This document shows positions 24,096 through 31,776 of a DNA stretch of 64,000 bases, one piece after another (the stretch's first letter is position 1; every line of letters starts with the position of its first letter). The notes beneath the pieces were generated by a model that was given only the letters and a program-made list of their open reading frames with translations, did no database searches and was not told the DNA's origin. Position numbers and translations under genes: made by a program. The stretch spans positions 218,875-282,874 of the forward strand of contig NZ_JACSKZ010000003.1 in the NCBI RefSeq assembly GCF_018617875.1. The letters are read 5' to 3'. The stretch comes from Exiguobacterium algae (lineage in GTDB: Bacteria > Bacillota > Bacilli > Exiguobacteriales > Exiguobacteriaceae).

Positions 24096-25868
24096 TTATT
24101 CTAGATTTATATAAGATTCAATTATGTGTGCTGACATGAAAGCAGGTCCAATCATCAATGTTCTTATATATTCCACAATATTCTTAAGCGCAGTTTTAAA
24201 CTCATTTCTATCACCATCAAATAGTACTAACACCTCCCATTCGTCCCCTTCTTCTCTACCGTCACTTAAAAAATCTTTTATTGCACTATTATCCTGCTTA
24301 TATGCAAATCGACCGTAATGATAGTTTTTCACTGTCTCTCGAAACTGTTGATGAGTCGCACGCAGTAAACCTAAAACATCGTAAGTGGCATTTATCTCAT
24401 GTTCATCAATCCAAATTCCTATACCTAGTAAGTTTTTTAACAGAAAAGGACCCATGACAATTGTTTCGAACGGCAAATAATAATTACTATTAACTTCTAA
24501 ATATCTTGCCATATCATCAAATCCACGATTTGGGGACATATACCATTCAAAATTTTGTGACTGATAACTTCTATTCCTAATTTTAGGTTTAGTGATCACT
24601 TGTTTTAAAACCAGGTAATTTTTGCTTTTAATCAACGACATACATATGCTATGAAAAACGTATTGAAGAGGTAGTTCTTTAACTTTCAATAATATGGTGT
24701 TACCATCCCCTGAAGAAAGAATTGTTAACCGCTCCAATGAGCTAATCAATAAGTCTTTATAGGAATCCGCTTGGTAATATGCAATTACAGTTAGTAGACA
24801 AACTAACTCTCTTGATTGTTCTTCTACTTTTGGAACCCATTCTTTCACCAATTCATCGCTAGATTTTCTTTTTTCATTGGCATTAAAACTTTTCATATTC
24901 TCGATAAGAACTTCTGTTTCACTTGTTATAAAATCATTAATTTCAATAGTTCGGTTTTGAGTTAAAAGTTTTTTAAGTCTACTAATTTTCATTGCAAGCG
25001 TATCAGGATTCAACTTTTTATTTTGATTTATGCTTAAAACATTTTCTTTTAATTGGTAAAAGAAAATGTCTGCGCCTCTGTTATCTACAATTACATGTGC
25101 ATCTCTAAATTCAACTACTTCATGTGCCGCCGGGTTAAGATGCTCATTAAAGTTATGCCAATACCAAGAATATCTTCTTCCTACCACACTCCGAATAGTA
25201 TGTTTGAGCGCCGTATCCCACTCTGCAGACCAACCCGAAACAATCATTCCATAGTCATTAAAAACTTGCTTCAGTAACCCTTTAAGTTCCGGGGAGTATT
25301 CCTTCAGCTCATCCGTAATATTTTTAAAACGCATATCACGATAATCGCCATGTACTTTAATGATTGTACATTCCGCGTGTGTAAGTGGTCTCATTCCTTC
25401 GATATCTGAATCATGATAAAGCGTTTGATATTGTACATTCAAGGCATCTAACGCTTGTTCCATTAGACGGTCAAAGTTTGTCGTTACAATTACTTTAATA
25501 AAGCCGTCATGTACTAACTCAGCAATAGCTTTATGAGCTTGAGTAGGGACTTTAAGTCCATGTTCTTGATCGTCTTTTGAAGGTTCAAAAAACTCTCTTA
25601 ACAAGCCATTTCGATCCGAAGAAGTCTTCGCTAGCAACTCGATAACTTCATCGTAAGCAGGTTGCTTTCCGTACTTTTCCTCGTACCATTCTATTGCATT
25701 CGCTTTATCACTTCCTTGTACTTTCATTAATCTCCCGCATAGCGTCTCCAGTATGTGCCACCCTGTTGGTATGCCTGCTGAATAAGAAACTCCAGACCCA
25801 AGTAATAGTGCATACACCCCTTTATTTGATTCCATAGAAAACGATAGAGATACCATTTTATCGTCCAT
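24096..25868 (-). CDS. SIR2-family NAD-hydrolase-type protein, probable phage-defence effector
   Basis: 590 residues. An N-terminal SIR2-like domain (about 15-270) keeps the NAD-binding glycine motif LLLGSGVSYSAG, the catalytic-type asparagine in VTTNFDRLME (N131) and histidine in KVHGDY (H173), and VSGWSAEWD. The remaining about 310 residues are helical and unassigned. Proteins of this layout are known defence sirtuins that deplete NAD during phage infection (for example DSR1/DSR2); membership here is inferred. I chose the ATG six bases after GAGGAGG. It is the only large gene between two rlmH-type repeats, so it looks like cargo. Confidence 0.82.
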   Translation of the reverse strand: MDDKMVSLSFSMESNKGVYALLLGSGVSYSAGIPTGWHILETLCGRLMKVQGSDKANAIEWYEEKYGKQPAYDEVIELLAKTSSDRNGLLREFFEPSKDDQEHGLKVPTQAHKAIAELVHDGFIKVIVTTNFDRLMEQALDALNVQYQTLYHDSDIEGMRPLTHAECTIIKVHGDYRDMRFKNITDELKEYSPELKGLLKQVFNDYGMIVSGWSAEWDTALKHTIRSVVGRRYSWYWHNFNEHLNPAAHEVVEFRDAHVIVDNRGADIFFYQLKENVLSINQNKKLNPDTLAMKISRLKKLLTQNRTIEINDFITSETEVLIENMKSFNANEKRKSSDELVKEWVPKVEEQSRELVCLLTVIAYYQADSYKDLLISSLERLTILSSGDGNTILLKVKELPLQYVFHSICMSLIKSKNYLVLKQVITKPKIRNRSYQSQNFEWYMSPNRGFDDMARYLEVNSNYYLPFETIVMGPFLLKNLLGIGIWIDEHEINATYDVLGLLRATHQQFRETVKNYHYGRFAYKQDNSAIKDFLSDGREEGDEWEVLVLFDGDRNEFKTALKNIVEYIRTLMIGPAFMSAHIIESYINLE

Positions 25869-26282
25869 TGCCATCCTCCTCGACGTTTCAAGACTTCCTC
25901 ACTATAAACAATTAGTTTATTTGACCTTGCTCTCCTTCTCTATTATTAAAAATAAACCTTGTTTCCGGGTCCTACAGTAAAAGCCGCTTAATAGGCGATA
26001 TACGCGACTTTCGTTGATATAGAAGTCCATTTAGTCGTATCATGGATAAAAGCTGTTTTAAATGTCTATTCGGACGTGTAGAATCGATTTATCTTAGTTC
26101 GATGAGCCATCCTGAATATAAAGCAATATTCACTAAAAACAAAAAAGCGGAGGTGACCCCTCAGGATCATCTCCGCTTTTGTCCAAAAAATCGAATAACG
26201 TCTTCGTTTTATCATTTTCTGCGTTTAATAACTCGGAATATTTACAGGAAGAATAAAATACTATAGTTGAAAGAAATTAAAG
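25869..26282. other. Gene-free stretch in the SIR2 islet
   Basis: It holds the SIR2 5' region, a strong hairpin terminator (26143-26180), and a 47-codon open stretch on the minus strand (26133-26276, ...LLNAENDKTKTLFDFLDKSGDD...) that lacks a start codon and runs through the hairpin. The latter may be a gene fossil. The plus-strand frame at 26042-26266 also crosses the hairpin and is not convincing. Confidence 0.5.
26143..26180. terminator. Bidirectional hairpin terminator upstream of the SIR2 gene
   Basis: The arms AAAAGCGGAGGTGA/TCATCTCCGCTTTT (one G-T pair) have A- and T-runs on the outer sides. Confidence 0.75.
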
Positions 26283-26307
26283 CTTATTTACTTATCGTAC
26301 GGTTCAT
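26283..26307. repeat. rlmH-type att repeat, copy B
   Basis: 22 of 25 bases match the rlmH 3' end (26691-26715), same orientation. It separates the SIR2 islet from the 64-residue-ORF islet. Confidence 0.72.
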
Positions 26308-26353
26308 CATAATGGAGATAAATATGATAATTTGATTTTTTAAATACAATAGC

Positions 26354-26548
26354 TTAGGCGATTATTTCAAACCAAGCTTCGAAATTGGGACTTCCTAATT
26401 GACAAGCAAAACTACCATTTACAATTACTCCTTCTTTATCAGAAGCATTAAATAGTTCCCCTTGCCTCACTTCATATCCATTTACTTTGAAATCCGCTCT
26501 CGCTCTAACAATCATTAGTTCGTCATCAGGTATAAAAATTTTAAACAT
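26354..26548 (-). CDS. Small orphan protein (64 aa) in the islet next to rlmH
   Basis: I do not recognise it. MFKIFIPDDELMIVRARADFKVNGYEVRQGELFNASDKEG... predicts a small beta-rich, acidic, soluble protein. AGAGG lies ten bases before the ATG. It is the only candidate gene between repeat B and rlmH. AT-rich. A role as immunity or anti-defence factor is only a guess from position. Confidence 0.55.
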   Translation of the reverse strand: MFKIFIPDDELMIVRARADFKVNGYEVRQGELFNASDKEGVIVNGSFACQLGSPNFEAWFEIIA

Positions 26549-26690
26549 ACCTTATCAACCTCTTTGTTTAAGTTTTTAATATCATAATACATTTACACTA
26601 ATCTATTCTTAAAAAATTAGATATAAATAGCATGAATAATAGGATTAGACGACAAAAATGCTTTGGAATAACGCTGTTTTTTATAATAAC

Positions 26691-26714
26691 CTCATTTATT
26701 TATGGTACGGTTCA
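26691..26714. repeat. rlmH 3' end att site, copy A (chromosomal attB-type core)
   Basis: It covers the last codons of rlmH (N-E-P-Y-H-K-stop) and a few bases beyond. This is the same gene position used by CcrAB/CcrC recombinases for SCC elements in staphylococci. It is repeated at 24037 and 26283. Confidence 0.75.
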
Positions 26715-27175
26715 TTCCGATTGATCCGATACGCCCGATAAATCTGCTCACACAAAACAAGCTTCATCAGCTGATGCGGGAACGTCATCTTCGAAAATGA
26801 GATCGTATCGTTTGCCCGTTTCATCACATCGTCAGACAAACCGAGCGATCCCCCGATGACGAAGGCGATTTTACTTTTCCCGTACGTGGCGAGTTGATCG
26901 AGCTCACGGGCGAACTCCTCGCTCGTCCGCTGCTTTCCCTGAATGGCAAGCGCGATGACATGCGTATCTGGGGATAACTTCGCCAAAATCCGCTCGCCTT
27001 CCTTTTGTTTTACTAGTAACATATCTGCCTCACTCAAATGCTCGGGTGCTTTTTCGTCTGGAACCTCGATTTCCTGCACTTTCGCGTAGGCAGAGAGCCG
27101 TTTCGTATACTCTGCAATTCCTTGCTTCAAATATTTTTCTTTTAATTTTCCGACCGTGATAATTGAAATATTCAT
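26696..27175 (-). CDS. rlmH: 23S rRNA (pseudouridine1915-N3)-methyltransferase RlmH
   Basis: 159 residues, the family length. [27 protein letters not shown] is the conserved N-terminus, [13 protein letters not shown] the SAM-binding knot loop, and [27 protein letters not shown] plus NEPYHK the C-terminus. It methylates pseudouridine 1915 of 23S rRNA and is the orfX of staphylococci. The 3' end is intact despite the adjacent repeats, as expected when integration rebuilds it. AAGGAAG precedes the ATG. Confidence 0.97.
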   Translation of the reverse strand: MNISIITVGKLKEKYLKQGIAEYTKRLSAYAKVQEIEVPDEKAPEHLSEADMLLVKQKEGERILAKLSPDTHVIALAIQGKQRTSEEFARELDQLATYGKSKIAFVIGGSLGLSDDVMKRANDTISFSKMTFPHQLMKLVLCEQIYRAYRINRNEPYHK

Positions 27176-27208
27176 CCAATTCTTCCTTTTTCCACAGTTT
27201 TTTTGGAG

Positions 27209-27241
27209 TTATCCATAGGGTTATCCACAGAGTTATCCACA
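27209..27241 (+). promoter_or_regulatory. Three DnaA boxes at exact 12-base spacing
   Basis: TTATCCATA (27209), TTATCCACA (27221) and TTATCCACA (27233) are in one orientation, between rlmH and the yyzF-like gene. TTTTCCACA occurs just before (27189) and again at 27413. This is far from oriC and may be a DnaA-titration or regulatory cluster. Confidence 0.7.
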
Positions 27242-27258
27242 AATCCACATGTTGATGA

Positions 27259-27420
27259 TCACTTTTTGCTTGACACAACATATGTTGCGTCGGCCTCACA
27301 GAACTCACAGGTCACTTGTCCACTTGTGGACAATTCTTCGAGCACTGGGTACTCACCCGTTTCATCAACGATGATGTCTAGAGCCAATTCAACATGTTCC
27401 TTGCATACTTTTTTTTCCAC
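27259..27420 (-). CDS. CxxH/CxxC small protein (YyzF-like)
   Basis: 53 residues, GTG start with AAGGAGG eight bases upstream. The sequence begins MEKKVCKEHVELALDIIVDE (CxxH) and ends VTCEFCEADATYVVSSKK (CxxC), the two-knuckle pattern of the CxxH/CxxC family found between htrC and rlmH in Bacillus. Likely binds zinc; function unknown. It is in the expected syntenic place. Confidence 0.85.
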   Translation of the reverse strand: MEKKVCKEHVELALDIIVDETGEYPVLEELSTSGQVTCEFCEADATYVVSSKK

Positions 27421-27434
27421 AGTTTTTCCTCCTT

Positions 27435-27459
27435 AAAAAAGAAGCGTCGCCGCTTCTTT
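27435..27459 (-). terminator. Terminator of htrC
   Basis: The stem AAAGAAGCG/CGCTTCTTT overlaps the htrC stop codon and runs into TTTTTTAAGG on the minus strand. Confidence 0.75.
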
Positions 27460-28726
27460 ACGTTGCTTCAATTAGTGTCGCTTCGGTTTCTTTTACTTTC
27501 CCTCGGCGTTTAAATTCAATCGATACCGTGTCCCCGACCGTCGCGTCCCGATATAAGGCATCCCGTAAATCGACATAGCGCTTGATCTCCCGGTCGCCAA
27601 TTTTCGTAATGACGTCTCCGACTCGGAGTCCCGCTTCTTCAGCCGGGCTTCCCGGCGTCACTTCTTCGATGAAGACACCGTCCTCATTATCGAAAGGGAT
27701 CCCGTATTCTTCACGGACATTCCCAGGCACGGCAATCACTTCCTGGATTGTGACCCCAAGCTGTGCCCGTGTCACCTTCCCATCATGTTCTAGCATGTCA
27801 ATGACCGGCAGCGCCACGTTGACGGGAATCGAAAAGCCGACCCCTTCCACGCTCGCCTCAGCGATTTTCATTGAGTTAATGCCGACGAGTTCGCCTCGGA
27901 TGTTGATTAAGGCGCCACCGGAATTCCCCGGATTGATGGCCGCATCCGTCTGGATGACTTCGGCATTGTAATCCATCAGTCCATCGCTGTTCGTATCGAC
28001 CGGTACGGTCCGTTCGACACCACTGACGATACCACGTGTGACCGAGTTTGAGAAGACGCCGAGCGGATTCCCGATTGCCATGACCGTCTCTCCCGCTTGT
28101 AACACGGTCGAATCTCCCAACACGATCGGTTTCGCGTCAATTTTGTCCGGCAGCTCGACCTCGGCCACAGCCAAATCATTGAGCGGGTCTTCCCCTAGGA
28201 TGGTCGCGGTCGCCACCTGTCCGTCCGAAAAAGCGACGTTGATTTCATCGGCTTCTTCGATCACGTGAAAATTCGTGACGATATACGCTTTGTTCCCGTC
28301 CACCTTATAAATCACTCCGGATCCGGCTCCCGCTTCCCATTGTGAGTCGGAGGTGAAGGCCTTCTGGATGTTTGTGATGCTGACGACGGACGTTTTCGCA
28401 CTCAGGACGGCGGTTGTAATATCCGACTCCGTGACCGTAACGGCCTGCTCCGTCCGAATCAACTCGTTTGTGACAAAACGAGAGGTCGGTGAATCCCAGA
28501 GCATGATTGTGAGAAAGAACAAAGCCGCTCCTAAGAATCCACCGACCCCTCCAAGTAGTAAAGGTTTTATATTCGGTCTCGGCTTGTGACGCACGTGTTG
28601 AGCTTCTTGCTTCGGTCGCCATTCGCTCCGAGATGGGTACGTTGATTGTGTTTCTGTTTCGTCTGCTTCGTGCGTTAAAGGTACGACGTCTTGAGGTTCA
28701 TACTCATGGTGTCTCTCTTCGTTCAC
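27458..28726 (-). CDS. htrC: Membrane-anchored HtrA-type serine protease
   Basis: About 422 residues. One membrane anchor (PLLLGGVGGFLGAALFFLTIML), then a trypsin-like domain with histidine in TNFHVIEEA, aspartate in DPLNDLAVAEV and serine in NPGNSGGALI, then a PDZ domain (about 310-410). It degrades misfolded proteins at the outer membrane face. I chose the GTG with AAGGGGGG seven bases before it; a TTG at 28771 extends the frame without a ribosome site. It follows the wal operon, as YyxA/HtrC does in B. subtilis. Confidence 0.92.
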   Translation of the reverse strand: MNEERHHEYEPQDVVPLTHEADETETQSTYPSRSEWRPKQEAQHVRHKPRPNIKPLLLGGVGGFLGAALFFLTIMLWDSPTSRFVTNELIRTEQAVTVTESDITTAVLSAKTSVVSITNIQKAFTSDSQWEAGAGSGVIYKVDGNKAYIVTNFHVIEEADEINVAFSDGQVATATILGEDPLNDLAVAEVELPDKIDAKPIVLGDSTVLQAGETVMAIGNPLGVFSNSVTRGIVSGVERTVPVDTNSDGLMDYNAEVIQTDAAINPGNSGGALINIRGELVGINSMKIAEASVEGVGFSIPVNVALPVIDMLEHDGKVTRAQLGVTIQEVIAVPGNVREEYGIPFDNEDGVFIEEVTPGSPAEEAGLRVGDVITKIGDREIKRYVDLRDALYRDATVGDTVSIEFKRRGKVKETEATLIEAT

Positions 28727-28777
28727 GACGCGTCCCCCCTTCAAGACAGTGTGATAACTGTCTTTTCCCAAGTTTTC

Positions 28778-29569
28778 TTATAAAGAAACGAGTGAAGTTG
28801 GGATTGTTGGGTCCGTGTCGCACAATTTGACACGTTGCAAATCGATGTCCCGTGTTCCCAGTGTTTGCGACACACTCATTTGAGCAAGCTCTTTCATATT
28901 GTTGTCTTTGCTCAAATGCGCCAGGTAAATCCGTTTCGTCCGATCACCGATGACTTCGCTCATCGCGATGGCGGCGTCCTCGTTCGATACGTGACCATAG
29001 TCTCCAAGGATCCGTCGTTTGACACTCCACGGATAACGCCCCATCTGGAGCATCGAGACGTCGTGGTTCGATTCGAAGATGAAGTCGTCCGCTCCGCGAA
29101 TCACACCTTTCATCCGGTCGGAGACGTATCCGGTATCGGTGATGTGGGCCAAGCGTTTGCCGTCATGGGCGAATTGATAAAACATCGGGTCCGCCGCATC
29201 GTGACTCACATTGAACGATTCGATCTCAATGTCGCCGAACTGTTTGACGTCGCCGACTTCCATGTGAAACTTCAGCGCCGGGTCGATCTTTCCGATGTGG
29301 GCTTCCATGGCTTCCCACGTCTTCGCGTTCGCATAAATCGGGATGTTGAATTTTCGTGCTAAGATCCCGACTCCTTTAATATGGTCGGAGTGCTCATGGG
29401 TGACGAGCAGTGCATCGATTCCGTCAAATGAGCGTCCGATCGCATCGATTCGTTGCTGCATCGCCTTCCCGGTCAATCCGGCATCGACAAGTAATTTTGT
29501 CCGTGCCGTCTCGATATAGAGGGCGTTTCCCGTCGAACCGCTCGCTAACACACTGTATTGTAAAGTCAC
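28778..29569 (-). CDS. walJ: WalJ (YycJ) metallo-beta-lactamase-fold protein
   Basis: 263 residues. The metal motif [12 protein letters not shown] and the conserved N-terminus [19 protein letters not shown] identify YycJ/WalJ. Relatives are dsDNA 5' exonucleases linked to mismatch repair and replication-division coordination. The GTG start lies seven bases after AAAGGAG; the longer frame to 29599 has no ribosome site. Fifth gene of the wal operon. Confidence 0.93.
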   Translation of the reverse strand: MTLQYSVLASGSTGNALYIETARTKLLVDAGLTGKAMQQRIDAIGRSFDGIDALLVTHEHSDHIKGVGILARKFNIPIYANAKTWEAMEAHIGKIDPALKFHMEVGDVKQFGDIEIESFNVSHDAADPMFYQFAHDGKRLAHITDTGYVSDRMKGVIRGADDFIFESNHDVSMLQMGRYPWSVKRRILGDYGHVSNEDAAIAMSEVIGDRTKRIYLAHLSKDNNMKELAQMSVSQTLGTRDIDLQRVKLCDTDPTIPTSLVSL

Positions 29570-29582
29570 TCGATCACTCCTT

Positions 29583-30407
29583 TCATGTTTCAATATCAAA
29601 CTCTACACGCTCGACGGTGCCATCGATGGCATTGACGAAATAAACCTGGTTGTCAATCGTGATGGCCCATAGCGGCGGCATGATGATCAGGCTGCCTGAA
29701 CTATCGAGCGGGAGGCTATAAAATCCGGCATTGATGGCTCGCATCTCCTGATTCGGTTGGAAGTACTTCCGACCGGCAAGCTGCGAGATTGCCTCGCTCG
29801 CAGTCAAGACGAGGTCATCCTGTGTTTTTGATGATAAGTTCGTCAAATGGCGCTGTTTATAATCGGTCACTTCGAATGCATCGTTCAATTGGAGCAGCAG
29901 AAGTGAAGGCCCGATATAGGTCTCGCTGTCCCCTTCGACTTCCGGTGTCGAGAAAATCCGGTGCCCTTCGTACGTTTGGACGAAGGCGATCTGTTTCGAT
30001 TGCTGATCATAACGCCAGTAGGAATACTCGGCTCCAAAAGGAACGTATTCGCCCACAAAGGTCGTCGCGGTGTTCCGTAGTTCTTTCGCATCGAGAGGGA
30101 CCGGTTGCTTCAGTTCCACCTCGAGTTGCATGTTTTCTAACGTCGTCGCCAATTGCGCGTCCCGGTTTTTCGTGATCATCGCAGCCGTCATCTGTTCCGA
30201 TGAACCGGTCAAATACCCGATGTCACGACTCATTCGTGGTAATTTCGATGGGTCGACATCCCGCTGGTCTAAAATTTGTGCAATCGACGTATTGTCGTTT
30301 GAAACGATTTCAGTGGCCCATGTCTCCGTCAACAGTTGGTACAGCAAGTAGATGTTCAGCGCGAGGAAGGCGAAGATTAAAATGGTTTTCGCTTTACTCC
30401 AATCCAC
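29583..30407 (-). CDS. walI: WalI (YycI), regulator of the WalK kinase
   Basis: 274 residues, one N-terminal membrane segment ([19 protein letters not shown]), rest extracellular. GTG start with AAAGGATG upstream, overlapping the end of walH by 14 bases. In B. subtilis WalH and WalI bind WalK in the membrane and restrain it. Confidence 0.92.
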   Translation of the reverse strand: MDWSKAKTILIFAFLALNIYLLYQLLTETWATEIVSNDNTSIAQILDQRDVDPSKLPRMSRDIGYLTGSSEQMTAAMITKNRDAQLATTLENMQLEVELKQPVPLDAKELRNTATTFVGEYVPFGAEYSYWRYDQQSKQIAFVQTYEGHRIFSTPEVEGDSETYIGPSLLLLQLNDAFEVTDYKQRHLTNLSSKTQDDLVLTASEAISQLAGRKYFQPNQEMRAINAGFYSLPLDSSGSLIIMPPLWAITIDNQVYFVNAIDGTVERVEFDIET

Positions 30408-31776
30408 GGTACATCATCCTTTCTGTCCAATCTCCTGGTTTGTTGTATGGGACCCACCGACCGGCTTCACGAACGAACCAATTCGGTGAAAACGTCACGT
30501 AACGACTCGCGTCCTCATTGTAATCAATCTCGTAGCCGATGCGAATCTCTGTCACGTTCTCGAAACGTCCGGATTCGACTAACGTGTTGATCACGTCCTG
30601 AGCATTGGCCAGCTGCTTCGTCCCGACGGAGATGAGTCGGTCGACTTCAAGATGGTGCCGCGTGATGGATCGGACTTGCGTCCCGTCATTTTCGACTCGG
30701 ACTGTGGATAAGTCGATTGCGTCGTTATTGATAAATGCTTCGCGTTGGCTAAATACCGGATATCCTTTCACGTGAAAGCGGAAGACGGTCGTCTCAAAGC
30801 CTTTGTTTGCTGGTGTGATCGCATCGAAACGGAGCGATAACCCTTGGCTTTCTGAAGACTCATCGACCCATCCCCCGTGGAAGTTCACGAACTCGATGAT
30901 TGAGTCCAATCCTAGGGCAGATTTACGATCCGTACTGTTTCGGGACAAGTTCCGGTAGCGGCTCGCATTCAACTTCGCATCGTATTCGGCGACGCTGATT
31001 CCGTTCGTCAACGCCCCTACCGAGCTTGTAGGATCGACTTCCTGCACGTTCGGGTCTCCCGGGAAATAAGTGTCCCGCATCCAATCAAGCCGCGTATCGA
31101 TTTGAATGGAAGAAACATCATACGCAAACAGTTCGTTCATTTCAGGACCGATGACCGGAATGTAGTTCACCCGATCGTCCGTATACGTCACGCGACGCAT
31201 CGCATTGCTTGAATTTTTCAAGAAGAGGCTGTTTATATCGCCCGTGCCGACTTTCGTCAAACGCCCTTCCCAAATGGACTGGTCGCTCATGATTACACGC
31301 ACACGGAAAGCCTTCTCTTCCATGTGGACGAGAATTCGTTGTGGTACTTTCCCGGATAAGCTGTAAGACCCCGGCAGCATATAGCTGAGCGTGTCCGCGT
31401 AATACGCTTCCGGCATGATCAATTCCAACGCCTCATTGATCCCTGTATAGAAACTCGGAACATTCTTGGAAGCAAGCGGCTTGAAATCACTCGCTTCAAA
31501 CGTCTCCCGAATGATACGCATCAATTGTTTCGGCGTATTTTTTGAAGCAAACACGGCATTGTTTTCATGCACGACGGCCTGGACAGGCACGATGACTTGA
31601 TTGGCTCGTCGTTGCAATGAAGGGTCGACCGCTGTCAATTGCGTTTCCGATTGGACAGCCTGATATTTTGGGTGGTAGTCCCAAAGAATAATCGTTTGGA
31701 CAATCGATGAGACGATTAACGTGAGCAAAACGAACGACTTCAACAGTTCCGGCTTTGCAACCTTCAATCGTTTCAT
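30394..31776 (-). CDS. walH: WalH (YycH), regulator of the WalK kinase
   Basis: 460 residues with one N-terminal membrane segment (SFVLLTLIVSSIVQTIIL) and a large outer domain of repeated beta units. The start ATG shares its A with the walK stop (TGATG) and has GGAGGTG upstream. A weak Noc-like palindrome (GTCTCCCGGGAAAT, 12 of 14) lies inside at 31054. Confidence 0.93.
   Translation of the reverse strand: MKRLKVAKPELLKSFVLLTLIVSSIVQTIILWDYHPKYQAVQSETQLTAVDPSLQRRANQVIVPVQAVVHENNAVFASKNTPKQLMRIIRETFEASDFKPLASKNVPSFYTGINEALELIMPEAYYADTLSYMLPGSYSLSGKVPQRILVHMEEKAFRVRVIMSDQSIWEGRLTKVGTGDINSLFLKNSSNAMRRVTYTDDRVNYIPVIGPEMNELFAYDVSSIQIDTRLDWMRDTYFPGDPNVQEVDPTSSVGALTNGISVAEYDAKLNASRYRNLSRNSTDRKSALGLDSIIEFVNFHGGWVDESSESQGLSLRFDAITPANKGFETTVFRFHVKGYPVFSQREAFINNDAIDLSTVRVENDGTQVRSITRHHLEVDRLISVGTKQLANAQDVINTLVESGRFENVTEIRIGYEIDYNEDASRYVTFSPNWFVREAGRWVPYNKPGDWTERMMYRGLE

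Noticed and set aside
26042..26266. Plus-strand frame of 74 codons in the SIR2 islet
   Set aside because: It crosses a strong bidirectional hairpin terminator and has no ribosome site.
28743..28764. Hairpin AAGACAGT/ACTGTCTT between walJ and htrC as a terminator
   Set aside because: There is no T-run on the minus strand; it may be an attenuator or chance.
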